Notes: generated from the sequence alone by a model not told the origin. DNA of 64,000 bases from Marivivens sp. (GCA_017643845.1 JAEPMR010000002.1:1-64000), one strand, 5' to 3'; shown: positions 1 to 9,183, counted from the stretch's first letter. Made by a program: numbers and translations.

Positions 1-898
1 CGGCGATCAGATCCGCGCCGAACGTCATCTCCGGCCGCACCTTCCGCGCGTCTTCGCAGAATCGAATGGCATCGTCGCGCAAATGCCGCCGCTTCATTCG
101 CTTCAGGATCAGATCGTCGCCATGCTGCAGGCTAAGATGCAGATGCGGCATCAAACGCGGCTCGGTGGCAATCGCCTGCATCAGGTTCTCGTCCACCTCA
201 ATCGAATCGATAGAGGAAATCCTCAGACGCGGCAGGTCCGGCACCAGCTTCAGGATCCGCATCACCAGATCGCCGAGCTTCGGGCTGGCAGGCAAATCAG
301 CGCCCCAACTCGTCAGGTCCACGCCGGTCAGCACCACCTCGTTATAGCCCGATTGCACCAGCCGCTTGATCTGGTCCACCACCGTCCCCGCTGGCACCGA
401 ACGCGAATTGCCACGCCCAAAGGGGATGATGCAAAAGGTGCAGCGATGGTCACAGCCGTTTTGCACCTGAACATAGGCGCGGCTGCGAGTGCCAAACCCG
501 TCGATCAGATGCCCTGCCGTTTCCGTCACCGCCATGATGTCGTTGACCTGCACTGCCTCGGTCTCCCCGATGAAATCAGGGGCCAGCCGCGTCCAGGTGT
601 CAGGCTGCATCTTCTCGGTGTTGCCCACCACCAGATCGACCTCGCCCATCGCGGCAAAGGTCTCGGGCTCCGTCTGCGCGGCGCATCCCGTCACCACAAG
701 CCGCGCATCGGGATTCTCGCGACGCAGCTTGCGAATCTCCTGCCGCGCCTTGCGAACCGCTTCGGCGGTGACGGCGCAGGTATTGACTACGACCAGATCG
801 GAAACCCCGGCCTGTGCCGCCAGCTCCTTCATCGCCTCGGTTTCATAGGCGTTCAGCCGGCAGCCCAACGTGGTGAATTTTGGCGCTGAGTCGCTCAT
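1..898 (-). CDS. mtaB: tRNA (N6-L-threonylcarbamoyladenosine(37)-C2)-methylthiotransferase MtaB, 3' end outside window
   Basis: Radical-SAM methylthiotransferase that converts t6A37 to ms2t6A37 in ANN-decoding tRNAs. The visible part begins with an N-terminal UPF0004 domain (TLGCRLNAYE, VVVNTCAVTAEA with conserved cysteines) and continues into the radical-SAM domain, whose iron-sulfur motif CDHRCTFC (Cx3Cx2C) is followed by IPFGRGNSRS. The ATG at 898-896 lies one base after the dapF stop, so the two genes are co-transcribed and probably translationally coupled. The C-terminal part, including any TRAM domain, lies beyond base 1. MtaB is preferred over MiaB from the start of the protein and the IPFGRG segment; this is family knowledge, not a search. 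Confidence 0.9.
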   Translation of the reverse strand, partial: MSDSAPKFTTLGCRLNAYETEAMKELAAQAGVSDLVVVNTCAVTAEAVRKARQEIRKLRRENPDARLVVTGCAAQTEPETFAAMGEVDLVVGNTEKMQPDTWTRLAPDFIGETEAVQVNDIMAVTETAGHLIDGFGTRSRAYVQVQNGCDHRCTFCIIPFGRGNSRSVPAGTVVDQIKRLVQSGYNEVVLTGVDLTSWGADLPASPKLGDLVMRILKLVPDLPRLRISSIDSIEVDENLMQAIATEPRLMPHLHLSLQHGDDLILKRMKRRHLRDDAIRFCEDARKVRPEMTFGADLIA

Positions 899-899
899 T

Positions 900-1718
900 T
901 CAGCCGGTCCATACGCCGTCGAACACATGGGCTGTCGGCCCCGTCATCCACACGCCGTCCTCGCGCCAGTCAATGTGGATTGTTCCGCCATCCAGCTCGA
1001 TGGTCACCTTCCGCCCCGTCAGCCCGCGCCGCGCGGCAGCGACGGCTGTCGCACAGGAGGAGGAACCGGAGGCCAGCGTCAGCCCCGCGCCCCGCTCCCA
1101 CACCCGCATACGGATATGGTCCGGCCCGATCAGTTGCGCGAATTGGACATTGGTCCGCTGCGGATAAAGCGGATGATGCTCGTATCGCGCGCCTTCTGCT
1201 TCGACGTCAATCGTCGCCACATCGTCCACGAAGAACGTGCAATGCGGATTGCCCATTCCCGTCGCAGTCGGAGCACCGTCTATCGGAAGCTCCAGCGTGT
1301 CCATAGCCTCGGCCAGCGGAATATCCTGCCACTCCAGTTGCGGCTGTCCCATATTGACCGACGTCAGGCCTTCGCCCGCATCCACAGCTTCGAGCCTGCC
1401 GCGGTCCGTTGTCAGCACCAAATGCCGCTTGCCCGTCTCATCCATCATATGCCGTGCGATACAGCGCGTGGCGTTCCCGCAGGCGGCAGAGAGGCTCCCG
1501 TCGGCGTTCCAGAAAGTCAGATGCACATCCGCATCGCCCCCGGCTTCCGTCAGTACGGCCAGCTGATCGAATCCCACGCCGCGATGACGGTCGGCCATCG
1601 CAACGGCTAACTCCGAATCGACCGGCGACGGTATTCCCCGTGCGTCGATGACGACAAAGTCGTTGCCCAGCCCGTGCATCTTCATGAACGGCAGGCCATT
1701 ATCCCGCGTGTTCTGCAT
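900..1718 (-). CDS. dapF: diaminopimelate epimerase
   Basis: Cytoplasmic enzyme interconverting LL- and meso-diaminopimelate for lysine and peptidoglycan synthesis. The 272-residue protein has the usual family length. It shows the N-terminal [13 protein letters not shown] block, the first catalytic cysteine in ACGNATRC, and the second in [11 protein letters not shown] (often GSGACA in other species). It lies directly upstream of mtaB with a one-base gap. Its presence shows that this organism makes lysine by the diaminopimelate route, which matters for interpreting the saccharopine dehydrogenase at 57.2 kb. Confidence 0.97.
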   Translation of the reverse strand: MQNTRDNGLPFMKMHGLGNDFVVIDARGIPSPVDSELAVAMADRHRGVGFDQLAVLTEAGGDADVHLTFWNADGSLSAACGNATRCIARHMMDETGKRHLVLTTDRGRLEAVDAGEGLTSVNMGQPQLEWQDIPLAEAMDTLELPIDGAPTATGMGNPHCTFFVDDVATIDVEAEGARYEHHPLYPQRTNVQFAQLIGPDHIRMRVWERGAGLTLASGSSSCATAVAAARRGLTGRKVTIELDGGTIHIDWREDGVWMTGPTAHVFDGVWTG

Positions 1719-1814
1719 TTTGGCGCGTATACTGCGCCGCCAGACCGAAATCCAGAGCTTCGCGCATTTGTGGGGTTGACCCCATTTGCCACTCTTTCTA
1801 GAAGCGCCGCCAGT

Positions 1815-1890
1815 GGGCCGTTAGCTCAGTTGGTAGAGCAACTGACTTTTAATCAGTGGGTCGCAGGTTCGAATCCTGCACGGCTCACCA
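1815..1890 (+). tRNA. tRNA-Lys (anticodon TTT)
   Basis: A 76-nt cloverleaf is readable by eye. The acceptor arms GGGCCGT and ACGGCTC pair over 7 bp with one G-T pair. The D arm is TAGCTCAGTTGGTAGAGCA, the anticodon stem is ACTGA/TCAGT around loop CTTTTAA (anticodon TTT), and the T arm contains GGTTCGAATCC. The 3' CCA is encoded at 1888-1890. It stands alone between dapF and the choline transporter genes. Confidence 0.97.
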
Positions 1891-1934
1891 CTACACATCC
1901 TCCGAACTGACACTGATTACCCCCTCTGGGGAGC

Positions 1935-2954
1935 TTATCCATTTGGATTACTTAGCTTTGCCAGCACGCGTTCGGCGTTGATCTGGCCGATTGGCGCACC
2001 GTCGCGCGTGACGCCCAGTAGCGGTGTATCCTTGAGTGCGGCCATCACGCCTTTGACGGGCATATCATGATCGACGCTGCGCTCCGCTGTACCTGTCACC
2101 GGCTCCATTACATCCTCGGCGGTCAGCACGCCCAGCGGATTCATATGAGCCACGAAATCCGCCACGTACTCATTGGCGGGTGCTGTGAAAATTTCCTGTG
2201 GCGTGCCGCATTGCACGATTCGTCCGCCCTCCATGATGGCAATGCGGTTGCCGATCTTGAATGCCTCGTCCAGATCGTGGCTCACGAAAACGATGGTGCG
2301 CCGCAGCCGGTCCTGCAAATCCAGCAGCTCGTCTTGCAGCCGTGTGCGAATTAGTGGATCGAGCGCGGAAAACGGCTCGTCCATCAAAAGAATGGGCGCG
2401 TCGGTGGCAAAGGCCCGCGCCAGCCCGACCCGCTGTTGCATTCCGCCCGAAAGCTCGCCCACCTTCCGGTCGGCCCAGTCCGACAGCCCCACCAGCGCCA
2501 GCTGTTCCTCGGTCTTCCGCGCGCGCTCTGCCTTGGGGATACCTGCCAGTTCCAGCCCCAGCCACGTGTTTTCGCGCACCGTCCGCCACGGCAACAGGCC
2601 GAATTGCTGGAACACCATCGCAACGTGATGCTGGCGAATATCGCGCAGGGTCACGGGATCGGCCTGTGTGACATTGACCATCCCCTCATCCGTCACCACC
2701 TCGACAGAGCCGCGCACCACAGGATTCAGCGCATTCACCGCCCTCAGAAGCGTGGATTTACCCGACCCGGACAGGCCCATCAGAACGAGGATTTCTCCTT
2801 TGGCCACATCAATGCTGCAATTATGCACCCCCAGAACCTGCCCTGTTGCCGCCTGAATGTCAGAGCGGCTCTGCCCCTTGTCCATAAGAGGCAGCGCAAT
2901 CTCGGGGCGGTTGCCAAAGACGATCGAAACATTGGAAAAGCGCACAGCAGTCAT
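1935..2954 (-). CDS. choV: choline/betaine ABC transporter ATP-binding protein (ChoV/ProV type)
   Basis: ATPase subunit of an osmoprotectant-family importer, 339 residues. It has Walker A GLSGSGKST (about 60-68), the ABC signature LSGGMQQR (168-175), Walker B ILLMDEPFSALD (188-199) and the H-loop VSHD. The C-terminal 70 residues look like a single CBS-type regulatory domain (VMEPV...MAALKDTPLLGV), as in OpuAA/ProV. The start overlaps choW by 4 bp. Assignment to choline rather than betaine rests on the linked ChoX-type binding protein and the divergent bet genes. Confidence 0.9.
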   Translation of the reverse strand: MTAVRFSNVSIVFGNRPEIALPLMDKGQSRSDIQAATGQVLGVHNCSIDVAKGEILVLMGLSGSGKSTLLRAVNALNPVVRGSVEVVTDEGMVNVTQADPVTLRDIRQHHVAMVFQQFGLLPWRTVRENTWLGLELAGIPKAERARKTEEQLALVGLSDWADRKVGELSGGMQQRVGLARAFATDAPILLMDEPFSALDPLIRTRLQDELLDLQDRLRRTIVFVSHDLDEAFKIGNRIAIMEGGRIVQCGTPQEIFTAPANEYVADFVAHMNPLGVLTAEDVMEPVTGTAERSVDHDMPVKGVMAALKDTPLLGVTRDGAPIGQINAERVLAKLSNPNG

Positions 2955-3784
2955 TTGCGATCAATCCTCAGCATACGGTCCAGTAGAATGGCAAGCACCA
3001 CGATGACGAAGCCCGATTCAAAGCCCAGTGACGTGTTTACCTGATTGAGTGCCCGCACCACCGGCACACCGAGCCCATCCGCGCCAACGAGTGCTGCGAT
3101 CACCACCATCGACAGGGACAGCATGATCGTCTGGTTCAGCCCCGCCATGATTTGCGGAAAGGCATAGGGCAGCTCCACCTTCCACAAGACCTGCCGTGGC
3201 GTTGCGCCAAAGGCTTGCGCGGCCTCCAACAGCGGTTTCGGCGTGGCGGTCACGCCCAGATGCGTCAATCGGATCGGCGCGGGTAGGACGAAAATCACCG
3301 TCGCGATCAGTCCCGGCACCATGCCGATGCCGAAAAAGACGATGGCGGGAATCAGATAAACGAATGTCGGAAGCGTCTGCATCAGGTCCAGCACCGGCCG
3401 CATCCATGCGTAGAGTCGCGGACGATGGGCCACGCCGATTCCGATGGGCACGCCGATGCCCATGCACACCACACAGGCAGAAAGGACGAGCGTCAGGCTT
3501 TCGGTTGTTTCCTCCCAATAGCCTTGGTTGAGGATGAACAGGAACCCCAGCACCACCAGCGCCGCCAGTTTCCAGCTTCGCTGCAGCGTCCATGTCAGAC
3601 CTGCGAAAGCGGCAATGATGATCAGCGGATGTGGCCCTTGAAGTACCCAGAGAATACCGTCAATCAGCGCTTCCATCCCGTCCGACAGCCCGTCGAAAAA
3701 CCACGCGCCGTAGGTCTGTAAGAGGTCAAATACCCAAGCGGCGTAATCGCCGATGGGAATCTTGTTATTGGTTAGCCAGTCCAT
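2951..3784 (-). CDS. choW: choline/betaine ABC transporter permease (ChoW/ProW type)
   Basis: Inner-membrane permease of 277 residues with several hydrophobic segments. The EAA-type cytoplasmic loop is visible around EAAQAFGATPRQVLWKVELP, where it would contact the ATPase. The N-terminus (MDWLTNNKIPIGDYAAWVFD) resembles ProW proteins with a short amphipathic leader. The gene overlaps choV by 4 bp and follows choX after 100 bp containing a strong hairpin. Confidence 0.9.
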   Translation of the reverse strand: MDWLTNNKIPIGDYAAWVFDLLQTYGAWFFDGLSDGMEALIDGILWVLQGPHPLIIIAAFAGLTWTLQRSWKLAALVVLGFLFILNQGYWEETTESLTLVLSACVVCMGIGVPIGIGVAHRPRLYAWMRPVLDLMQTLPTFVYLIPAIVFFGIGMVPGLIATVIFVLPAPIRLTHLGVTATPKPLLEAAQAFGATPRQVLWKVELPYAFPQIMAGLNQTIMLSLSMVVIAALVGADGLGVPVVRALNQVNTSLGFESGFVIVVLAILLDRMLRIDRK

Positions 3785-3847
3785 CGTGTCGCCCCGTATC
3801 CCTCCGCCCTGCCAGCGTTTGCCGCTGATCCTCTGCGCGGATGCAAA

Positions 3848-3875
3848 ACCCCCGGCGCGTCTTCGGGCCGGGGGT
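3848..3875 (-). terminator. intra-operon hairpin between choX and choW
   Basis: On the minus strand, 9-bp arms ACCCCCGGC (3875-3867) and GCCGGGGGT (3856-3848) enclose a 10-nt loop and are followed by TTTGC. This is a GC-rich stem with only a short U tract, so it fits a partial terminator or a 3' stabiliser that makes the binding protein more abundant than the permease and ATPase. Confidence 0.7.
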
Positions 3876-3884
3876 CAGCAGTTC

Positions 3885-4805
3885 TTAGTTCAGTGCCGCA
3901 CTGACAGCCGCCATCGCGTCGCCGCCATCGGCGGTCGTGACGCCATCGAGCCAGCCGTCCAGAACGCCCATGTTGGCCTTCAGCCATGCAGCAGCCGCCT
4001 CGTTCGGGTCTTCGCCATCATCGAGGATCGCGGCCATGATCTCATTCTCCATCGCCAATGAGAACTCGAGGTTGTTCAGCAGCTTGCCTACATTCGGGCA
4101 TTCTTCCGCGTAGCCTGCACGGGTGTTGGTAAACACCTGCGCGCCGCCGTAGTTCGGGCCAAACCAGTCATCGCCACCGCTCAGGTAGGTCATCTCGAAA
4201 TTGGCATTCATCGGATGTGGTTCCCAGCCAAGGAACACGACCGGCTCGCCGCGACGATCCGCACGGGCCACCTGTGCCAGCATGCCCTGCTCCGAGCTTT
4301 CGGCCACTTCGAAGCCGGACAGGCCAAATTCGTCGGCGGCAATCATATCCATGATCAGCCGGTTGCCGTCATTGCCCGGCTCGATGCCGTAGATCTTGCC
4401 TTCCAGCGCGTCGGCATGGGCGGCGATGTCAGCAAAGTCGGCAATTCCCAGATCGGCGGCGGCCTTGTTTACGGCCAGCGTGTATTTCGCGCCATCAAGG
4501 TTCATCCGCACGGTGTCCACGGTGCCTGCCTCGCGGTAGGGCGCGATGTCGGCTTCCATCGTCGGCATCCAATTGCCGAGGAAGATGTCGATGTCACCAT
4601 TGGCCAGTGAGGTGTAGGTCACCGGCACCGACAGCACCTTCACGTCCGTTTCATAACCCAGCGCGTCCAGCACGGTCGTCGTCGCGGCAGTCGTCGCGGT
4701 GATGTCGGTCCAGCCCACATCGGAGAAGCTGACGGTACCACAGTCCGCCAGCGCAGGGGACGCCGCCACGAGGGCCAGCGCCGATAGCATCGGTTTGAAT
4801 TTCAT
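3885..4805 (-). CDS. choX: choline ABC transporter substrate-binding protein
   Basis: Periplasmic binding protein of 306 residues. The signal peptide MKFKPMLSALALVAASPALA precedes mature DCGTVSFSDVGWTDITATTA, and the body is typical of the OpuAC/ChoX family (FLGNWMPTMEADIAPY, YGIEPGNDGNRLI, VFLGWEPHPMN), with tryptophans and tyrosines available for an aromatic box around a quaternary amine. The start chosen is the internal ATG at 4805-4803, because it gives a clean signal peptide and follows GGGAGA at a good distance; an upstream start would add 14 residues ahead of the signal peptide. It is the first gene of choXWV and is divergent from betI. Confidence 0.92.
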   Translation of the reverse strand: MKFKPMLSALALVAASPALADCGTVSFSDVGWTDITATTAATTTVLDALGYETDVKVLSVPVTYTSLANGDIDIFLGNWMPTMEADIAPYREAGTVDTVRMNLDGAKYTLAVNKAAADLGIADFADIAAHADALEGKIYGIEPGNDGNRLIMDMIAADEFGLSGFEVAESSEQGMLAQVARADRRGEPVVFLGWEPHPMNANFEMTYLSGGDDWFGPNYGGAQVFTNTRAGYAEECPNVGKLLNNLEFSLAMENEIMAAILDDGEDPNEAAAAWLKANMGVLDGWLDGVTTADGGDAMAAVSAALN

Positions 4806-4834
4806 CTTTGATCTCCCGTTGAAGATTTTTCTTG

Positions 4835-4848
4835 ATTGACGAGTCAAT
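4835..4848. promoter_or_regulatory. BetI-type operator in the choX/betI intergenic region
   Basis: ATTGACGAGTCAAT is a palindrome with perfect 6-bp arms and a 2-bp centre, 30 bp upstream of choX and about 50 bp upstream of betI. From memory it resembles the Escherichia coli bet operator core (TTGATTGGACGTTCAAT). A second, longer inverted pair CCCATCT (4854-4860) and AGATGGG (4886-4892) lies between it and betI. BetI repression of both divergent operons, relieved by choline, is inferred. Confidence 0.7.
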
Positions 4849-4898
4849 AAAAACCCATCTAGGTTTGTAATGCAAATAAAATATCAGATGGGACCGTG

Positions 4899-5483
4899 AT
4901 GCCGAAGCTCGGAATGGAGCCGATACGCCGCGATGCGCTGGTCAAAGCGACCATCGCCGAAATTGGCGCAGCAGGCACGCTGAGCGTCACGGTCAGCCAG
5001 ATTGCACGCCGGGCAGGGGTCTCAAGCGCGCTGGCACATCACTATTTCGGCGGCAAGGAGCAGATCTTCGAAGCCGCCATGCGCTACACGCTCGGCGTTT
5101 ATTCCGCAGAGGTGCGCGGCGCCCTCGCAATGGCGAAAGACCATCGCTCCCGTGTTGAAGCCATCGTTCGCGCCTCTTTTTCGCCCCGTAACTTCCGGCG
5201 CGAAACGGTCGCGGCATGGATGAATTTCTATGTTCTGGCGCAGGTGTCTGATGAGGCTCGCCGCCTGCTGACCATCTACCAGCGCCGCCTGCGCTCCAAT
5301 CTCGCCCATGATCTGCGCCCGCTCGTCGGCCCTCGCGCGCGCAGCGCGGCCGACCGCATCGCCGCGCTGATTGATGGCGTCTATCTGCAGCAATCCCTCG
5401 GCCGCGCCGCGCCGAACGGCCAGCAGGCCGTTGTCGATGTCCTCGGTTACCTCGATCTCGAACTCGCGAAAGGTCTCTCATGA
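4899..5483 (+). CDS. betI: transcriptional repressor BetI (TetR family)
   Basis: Choline-responsive TetR-family repressor of 194 residues. The N-terminal sequence MPKLGMEPIRRDALVKATI and the helix-turn-helix VSQIARRAGVSSALAHHYFGGK are characteristic of BetI. An in-frame GTG directly precedes the ATG at 4899; the ATG is preferred because BetI proteins start MPK. It heads the betI-betC-betA operon and overlaps betC by 4 bp. Confidence 0.94.
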   Translation: MPKLGMEPIRRDALVKATIAEIGAAGTLSVTVSQIARRAGVSSALAHHYFGGKEQIFEAAMRYTLGVYSAEVRGALAMAKDHRSRVEAIVRASFSPRNFRRETVAAWMNFYVLAQVSDEARRLLTIYQRRLRSNLAHDLRPLVGPRARSAADRIAALIDGVYLQQSLGRAAPNGQQAVVDVLGYLDLELAKGLS

Positions 5484-6994
5484 CGCGCCCGAATATTCTT
5501 ATTCTGATGGTGGATCAGCTGAACGGCACCTTCTTCCCAGATGGCCCCGCCGAATGGCTCCATGCGCCAAATCTGCGCAAGCTGGCCGCCCGTTCGGCTC
5601 GCTTCGCCGATGCCTACACCGCCAGCCCGCTCTGCGCACCGGGGCGAGCGGCGTTCATGTCCGGCCAGTTGCCCAGCCAGAACGGCGTCTATGACAACGC
5701 GGCCGAATTTTCGTCCGCAATCCCCACCTTCGCCCACCACCTCCGCCGCGCCGGGCATCAAACCTGTCTGTCGGGCAAGATGCACTTCGTCGGCCCTGAT
5801 CAGCTTCACGGTTTTGAGGAACGCCTGACCACCGACATTTACCCGCCGGATTTCGGCTGGACACCGGACTACCGAAAGCCAGGCGAGCGGATCGATTGGT
5901 GGTATCACAACATGGGCTCCGTCACCGGCGCTGGCGTGGCCGAGATCACCAACCAGCTCGAATATGACGACGAGGTCGCCTACAACGCCCGCGCCCGTAT
6001 TTATGACTACGCGCGCGGCGCGGATGAGCGTCCTTGGGCGCTGACGGTCAGCTTCACCCACCCGCATGACCCATACGTTGCCCGCCGCAAATATTGGGAT
6101 CTCTACGAAGATTGCGCCCATCTCGCGCCCACTGTCCCCCCGATCCCCTACGAGGATCACGACCCTCACAGCCAGCGCATTTTCGATGCCAACGACTGGC
6201 GCAATTTCGAACTGACCGATGATATGATCGCCCGTTCCCGTCGCGCCTACTTCGCCAATATCTCCTATCTCGATGATAAAATCGGCGAGATCATGGAGGC
6301 GCTGGAAACCACCCGTCAGGCCCAAAACACGATCATCCTTTTCGTCTCCGATCATGGCGATATGCTGGGCGAGCGTGGGTTGTGGTTCAAAATGTCCTTC
6401 TTCGAAGGCTCTGCCCGCGTGCCGATGATGATCGCCGCGCCGCAAGTGCCCGCAGGTCGGATCGACACGCCTGTTTCCAATATCGATGTCTGCCCCACGC
6501 TCTGCGATCTCGCGGGCATCGACATTTCCGAAATCATGCCATGGACGACCGGCGAAAGCCTCGTGCCACTTGCGAATGGCACCCCGCGCACCAGCCCCGT
6601 CGCGATGGAATATGCGGCCGAGGCCAGCTACGCCCCGATGGTCGCGCTGCGTCAGGGCCGCTGGAAATACACCCGCTGTTCGCTCGACCCTGATCAACTG
6701 TTCGATTTGGAAGCAGATCCACACGAGCTGGTGAACCTCGCAGGCGACCCAGCCCACGCCACCACATTGGCCGAGTTCCAAGCGATTGCCGATGCGCGTT
6801 GGGATCTCGCCCGTTTCGATGCCGATGTCCGCAGTTCGCAGGCGCGGCGCTGGGTGGTCTACGAGGCGCTCCGCAACGGCAGTTACTTCCCGTGGGATTA
6901 CCAGCCTCTGCAAAAAGCATCTGAGCGCTACATGCGCAATCACATGGATCTCAACATCCTCGAAGAGAGCAAGCGTTTCCCGCGTGGTGAGTAA
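5480..6994 (+). CDS. betC: choline-sulfatase
   Basis: Hydrolyses choline-O-sulfate to choline and sulfate, 504 residues. Type I sulfatase features are present: metal-binding LMVDQLNG at the N-terminus, the formylglycine motif C-A-P-G-R at residues 52-56 (SPLCAPGRAAFMSGQ), and the second metal site FVSDHGDMLGERGLW near residue 295. The typical fourth motif residue is Ser or Ala; Gly here still fits C-X-P-X-R. The C-terminal stretch rich in aromatic residues (YFPWDYQPLQKASERYMRNH) is typical of BetC. Start overlaps the betI stop (ATGA). Confidence 0.95.
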   Translation: MTRPNILILMVDQLNGTFFPDGPAEWLHAPNLRKLAARSARFADAYTASPLCAPGRAAFMSGQLPSQNGVYDNAAEFSSAIPTFAHHLRRAGHQTCLSGKMHFVGPDQLHGFEERLTTDIYPPDFGWTPDYRKPGERIDWWYHNMGSVTGAGVAEITNQLEYDDEVAYNARARIYDYARGADERPWALTVSFTHPHDPYVARRKYWDLYEDCAHLAPTVPPIPYEDHDPHSQRIFDANDWRNFELTDDMIARSRRAYFANISYLDDKIGEIMEALETTRQAQNTIILFVSDHGDMLGERGLWFKMSFFEGSARVPMMIAAPQVPAGRIDTPVSNIDVCPTLCDLAGIDISEIMPWTTGESLVPLANGTPRTSPVAMEYAAEASYAPMVALRQGRWKYTRCSLDPDQLFDLEADPHELVNLAGDPAHATTLAEFQAIADARWDLARFDADVRSSQARRWVVYEALRNGSYFPWDYQPLQKASERYMRNHMDLNILEESKRFPRGE

Positions 6995-6995
6995 C

Positions 6996-7012
6996 CGATG
7001 CAATTTGCATCG
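6996..7012. repeat. palindrome between betC and betA
   Basis: CGATGCAATTTGCATCG has 8-bp perfect arms around a single T, directly after the betC stop and 19 bp before betA. It could be an mRNA hairpin tuning betC/betA ratios or a protein-binding site; there is no U tract, so an intrinsic terminator is unlikely. Confidence 0.5.
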
Positions 7013-7030
7013 CGAGTGTAAGGAATTCGA

Positions 7031-8689
7031 ATGAAAGCGGAATTTGTCATCGTCGGCGCTGGCAGCGCGGGTTGCGCCATGGCCTACCGACTGGCGGAAG
7101 CGGGGCGCAAAGTGATCGTCATCGAATACGGCGGCTCCGACGTAGGCCCGCTGATTCAGATGCCGGGCGCGCTCTCCTACCCGATGAACATGAAGCTCTA
7201 TGACTGGGGCTACAAAACCGAGCCGGAGCCGCATCTCGGTGGGCGGCGGCTGGTCTGTCCGCGCGGCAAGGTGATCGGGGGATCCTCCAGCATCAACGGC
7301 ATGATCTATGTGCGCGGCCACGCACATGATTTCGACCACTGGCGTGATCAGGGCGCGGCGGGCTGGGGCTATGCCGATGTTCTGCCGTATTACAAACGGA
7401 TGGAAGACTGGCACGATGGCGGTCATGGCGGCGATCCCGCTTGGCGCGGCAAGGGCGGCCCGCTGCACGTCACCCGTGGCCGGCGCGATAATCCGCTGGT
7501 TCAGGCTTTCGTCAAAGCGGGCGGCGAGGCAGGCTACCCCGTCACCGGCGATTACAACGGCGAACAGCAGGAAGGTTTCGGCGCGTTTGACATGACTGTC
7601 TGGAAGGGCCGCCGCTGGTCCGCTGCCAGCGCCTATCTCAAACCGGCGCAGAAAACTGGCAACTGCACCGTGATGCGCGGCTTGGCCCGCCGCATCGTTA
7701 TCGAAAACGGCCGTGCGACCGGCGTCGAAATCGCGCGAGGCGATCAGATTTCCGTGATTGAGGCCAGCAACGAAGTCATCGTCGCAGCCTCCGCGCTGAA
7801 CTCTCCCAAACTCCTGATGCTCTCTGGCATTGGCCCCGCCGCGCATCTGGCCGAGCACGGCATACCCGTGGTTGCAGACCGCCCGGGCGTCGGTGAAAAC
7901 CTGCAAGACCATCTCGAACTCTACATCCAGATGGCCGCCAGCCAGCCGGTCAGCCTCTTCAAATACTGGAACATCTTCGGCAAGGCATGGGTCGGTCTGC
8001 AATGGCTACTTGCAAAAACCGGCCCAGGTGCCTCTAACCAGTTCGAAAGCTGCGGCTTCATCCGCTCGTCAGCGGGCATTGATTACCCCGACATCCAGTA
8101 TCACTTCCTGCCCATTGCCGTCCGCTATGACGGGCAGGCAGCGGCAGAGGGCCACGGCTTTCAGGCCCATGTCGGGCCAATGCGCTCCAAATCACGCGGC
8201 AACGTGACCCTCCGCAGCGCCGATCCCGACGCCGATCCGGTGATCCGGTTCAACTATATGTCCCACCCCGATGACTGGAAGGAATTCCGTACCGCGATCC
8301 GCCTCACCCGCGAGATCTTTGCGCAACCGGCCTTCGCGCCATACGTTAGGCACGAGATCCAGCCCGGCGCCGATGTGCAAAGCGATGATGCGCTTGATGC
8401 CTTCATCCGCGAACACGCCGAAAGCGCCTATCACCCCTGCGGCACCTGCAAGATGGGCGCGGCCAGTGACCCGATGGCCGTCGTCGATCCCCATGCCCGC
8501 GTCATCGGCGTTGACGGGTTGCGTGTTGCTGACAGCTCGATCTTCCCCCGCATCACCAACGGCAACCTCAACGCGCCATCGATCATGGTGGGCGAAAAGG
8601 TCAGCGATCTGCTCCTTGGCCGCGATCCCCTCGCCCCAGACAATGCCAAGCCGTGGGTCCACCCCGATTGGCAAAACGCCCAGCGGTAA
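7031..8689 (+). CDS. betA: choline dehydrogenase (GMC oxidoreductase)
   Basis: FAD-dependent oxidation of choline to betaine aldehyde, 552 residues, the normal BetA length. The N-terminal dinucleotide fold is [19 protein letters not shown] signature 1 is [18 protein letters not shown] (about 79-96), signature 2 is [17 protein letters not shown] (about 255-271), and the C-terminal catalytic His/Asn region is [12 protein letters not shown]...[14 protein letters not shown]. Third gene of betICA. No betaine aldehyde dehydrogenase (betB) follows, so the second oxidation must be encoded elsewhere. Confidence 0.94.
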   Translation: MKAEFVIVGAGSAGCAMAYRLAEAGRKVIVIEYGGSDVGPLIQMPGALSYPMNMKLYDWGYKTEPEPHLGGRRLVCPRGKVIGGSSSINGMIYVRGHAHDFDHWRDQGAAGWGYADVLPYYKRMEDWHDGGHGGDPAWRGKGGPLHVTRGRRDNPLVQAFVKAGGEAGYPVTGDYNGEQQEGFGAFDMTVWKGRRWSAASAYLKPAQKTGNCTVMRGLARRIVIENGRATGVEIARGDQISVIEASNEVIVAASALNSPKLLMLSGIGPAAHLAEHGIPVVADRPGVGENLQDHLELYIQMAASQPVSLFKYWNIFGKAWVGLQWLLAKTGPGASNQFESCGFIRSSAGIDYPDIQYHFLPIAVRYDGQAAAEGHGFQAHVGPMRSKSRGNVTLRSADPDADPVIRFNYMSHPDDWKEFRTAIRLTREIFAQPAFAPYVRHEIQPGADVQSDDALDAFIREHAESAYHPCGTCKMGAASDPMAVVDPHARVIGVDGLRVADSSIFPRITNGNLNAPSIMVGEKVSDLLLGRDPLAPDNAKPWVHPDWQNAQR

Positions 8690-8740
8690 TCCCCACGCGG
8701 CAGGCAGGGAGGGAGAGCGTCCCACCCGCCGCGCGCGCCG

Positions 8741-9067
8741 TCAGCCTGCCTTCAGATAGGGGATCGTTCCCGCAATATCCGTGTCGTCGATGACGCGGAA
8801 ATTCGAAAGGCTCCCCGCCTGCCGCGCCTGTCCATAGGGCGCGTAGTCAGGATCGGCAGCAAAGGCATCCAGCGCCGCACGGGACGGGAATTCCAGAATG
8901 GCAATCAGCGTGCTGCCATTCGCTTCGCCCTCCAAAGTTTCGATATTGCCGCTGCGCGACAGGTATTTCCCGCCATGCTTTTCAACAAGCTTGTGCACGT
9001 TGCCAGCATATTCCGGCACCCAGCCATCGTCGGTCACGGTAATGTCTGCGATCAGATAAACACTCAT
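8741..9067 (-). CDS. DUF1330 family protein
   Basis: Small protein of 108 residues with the DUF1330 ferredoxin-like pattern (MSVYLIADITVTD..., HGGKYLSRSGNIETLEG, ILEFPSRAALDAFAADPDYAP). Biochemical function is not established for the family. The start at 9067 is chosen because it is preceded by AGGAGCG and gives the family N-terminus; a longer frame runs through the regulatory region. It is divergent from an HxlR-type regulator whose likely operators lie between the two genes, so it is the probable target of that regulator. Confidence 0.85.
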   Translation of the reverse strand: MSVYLIADITVTDDGWVPEYAGNVHKLVEKHGGKYLSRSGNIETLEGEANGSTLIAILEFPSRAALDAFAADPDYAPYGQARQAGSLSNFRVIDDTDIAGTIPYLKAG

Positions 9068-9144
9068 GGTTTCGCTCCTGTTCTGTGGCCGGTCGGGATG
9101 ACACAGCCGATGCCTGACAGCCTGCCAAACGCCCGCGAATCTCC

Positions 9145-9183
9145 TCCAGTCCCGAAACTGGAGCGGCCGGTACAGAAACTGGA
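9145..9183. promoter_or_regulatory. candidate HxlR operator cluster
   Basis: Two direct GAAACTGGA copies (9154-9162 and 9175-9183) sit 21 bp apart, two helical turns, and the first also pairs as an inverted repeat with TCCAGT at 9145-9150 (TCCAGT-cccgaa-ACTGGA). They lie between the divergent DUF1330 and HxlR genes, where an autoregulatory site is expected. Binding is inferred from position and symmetry. Confidence 0.55.

Noticed and set aside
83-889. 268-codon plus-strand frame opposite mtaB
   Set aside because: The minus strand encodes a clear radical-SAM methylthiotransferase with its cysteine motif.
5447-8002. 851-codon open frame antisense to betC and betA
   Set aside because: It is a GC-driven shadow: no family likeness, histidine- and alanine-rich composition, and both sense genes are well-supported families.
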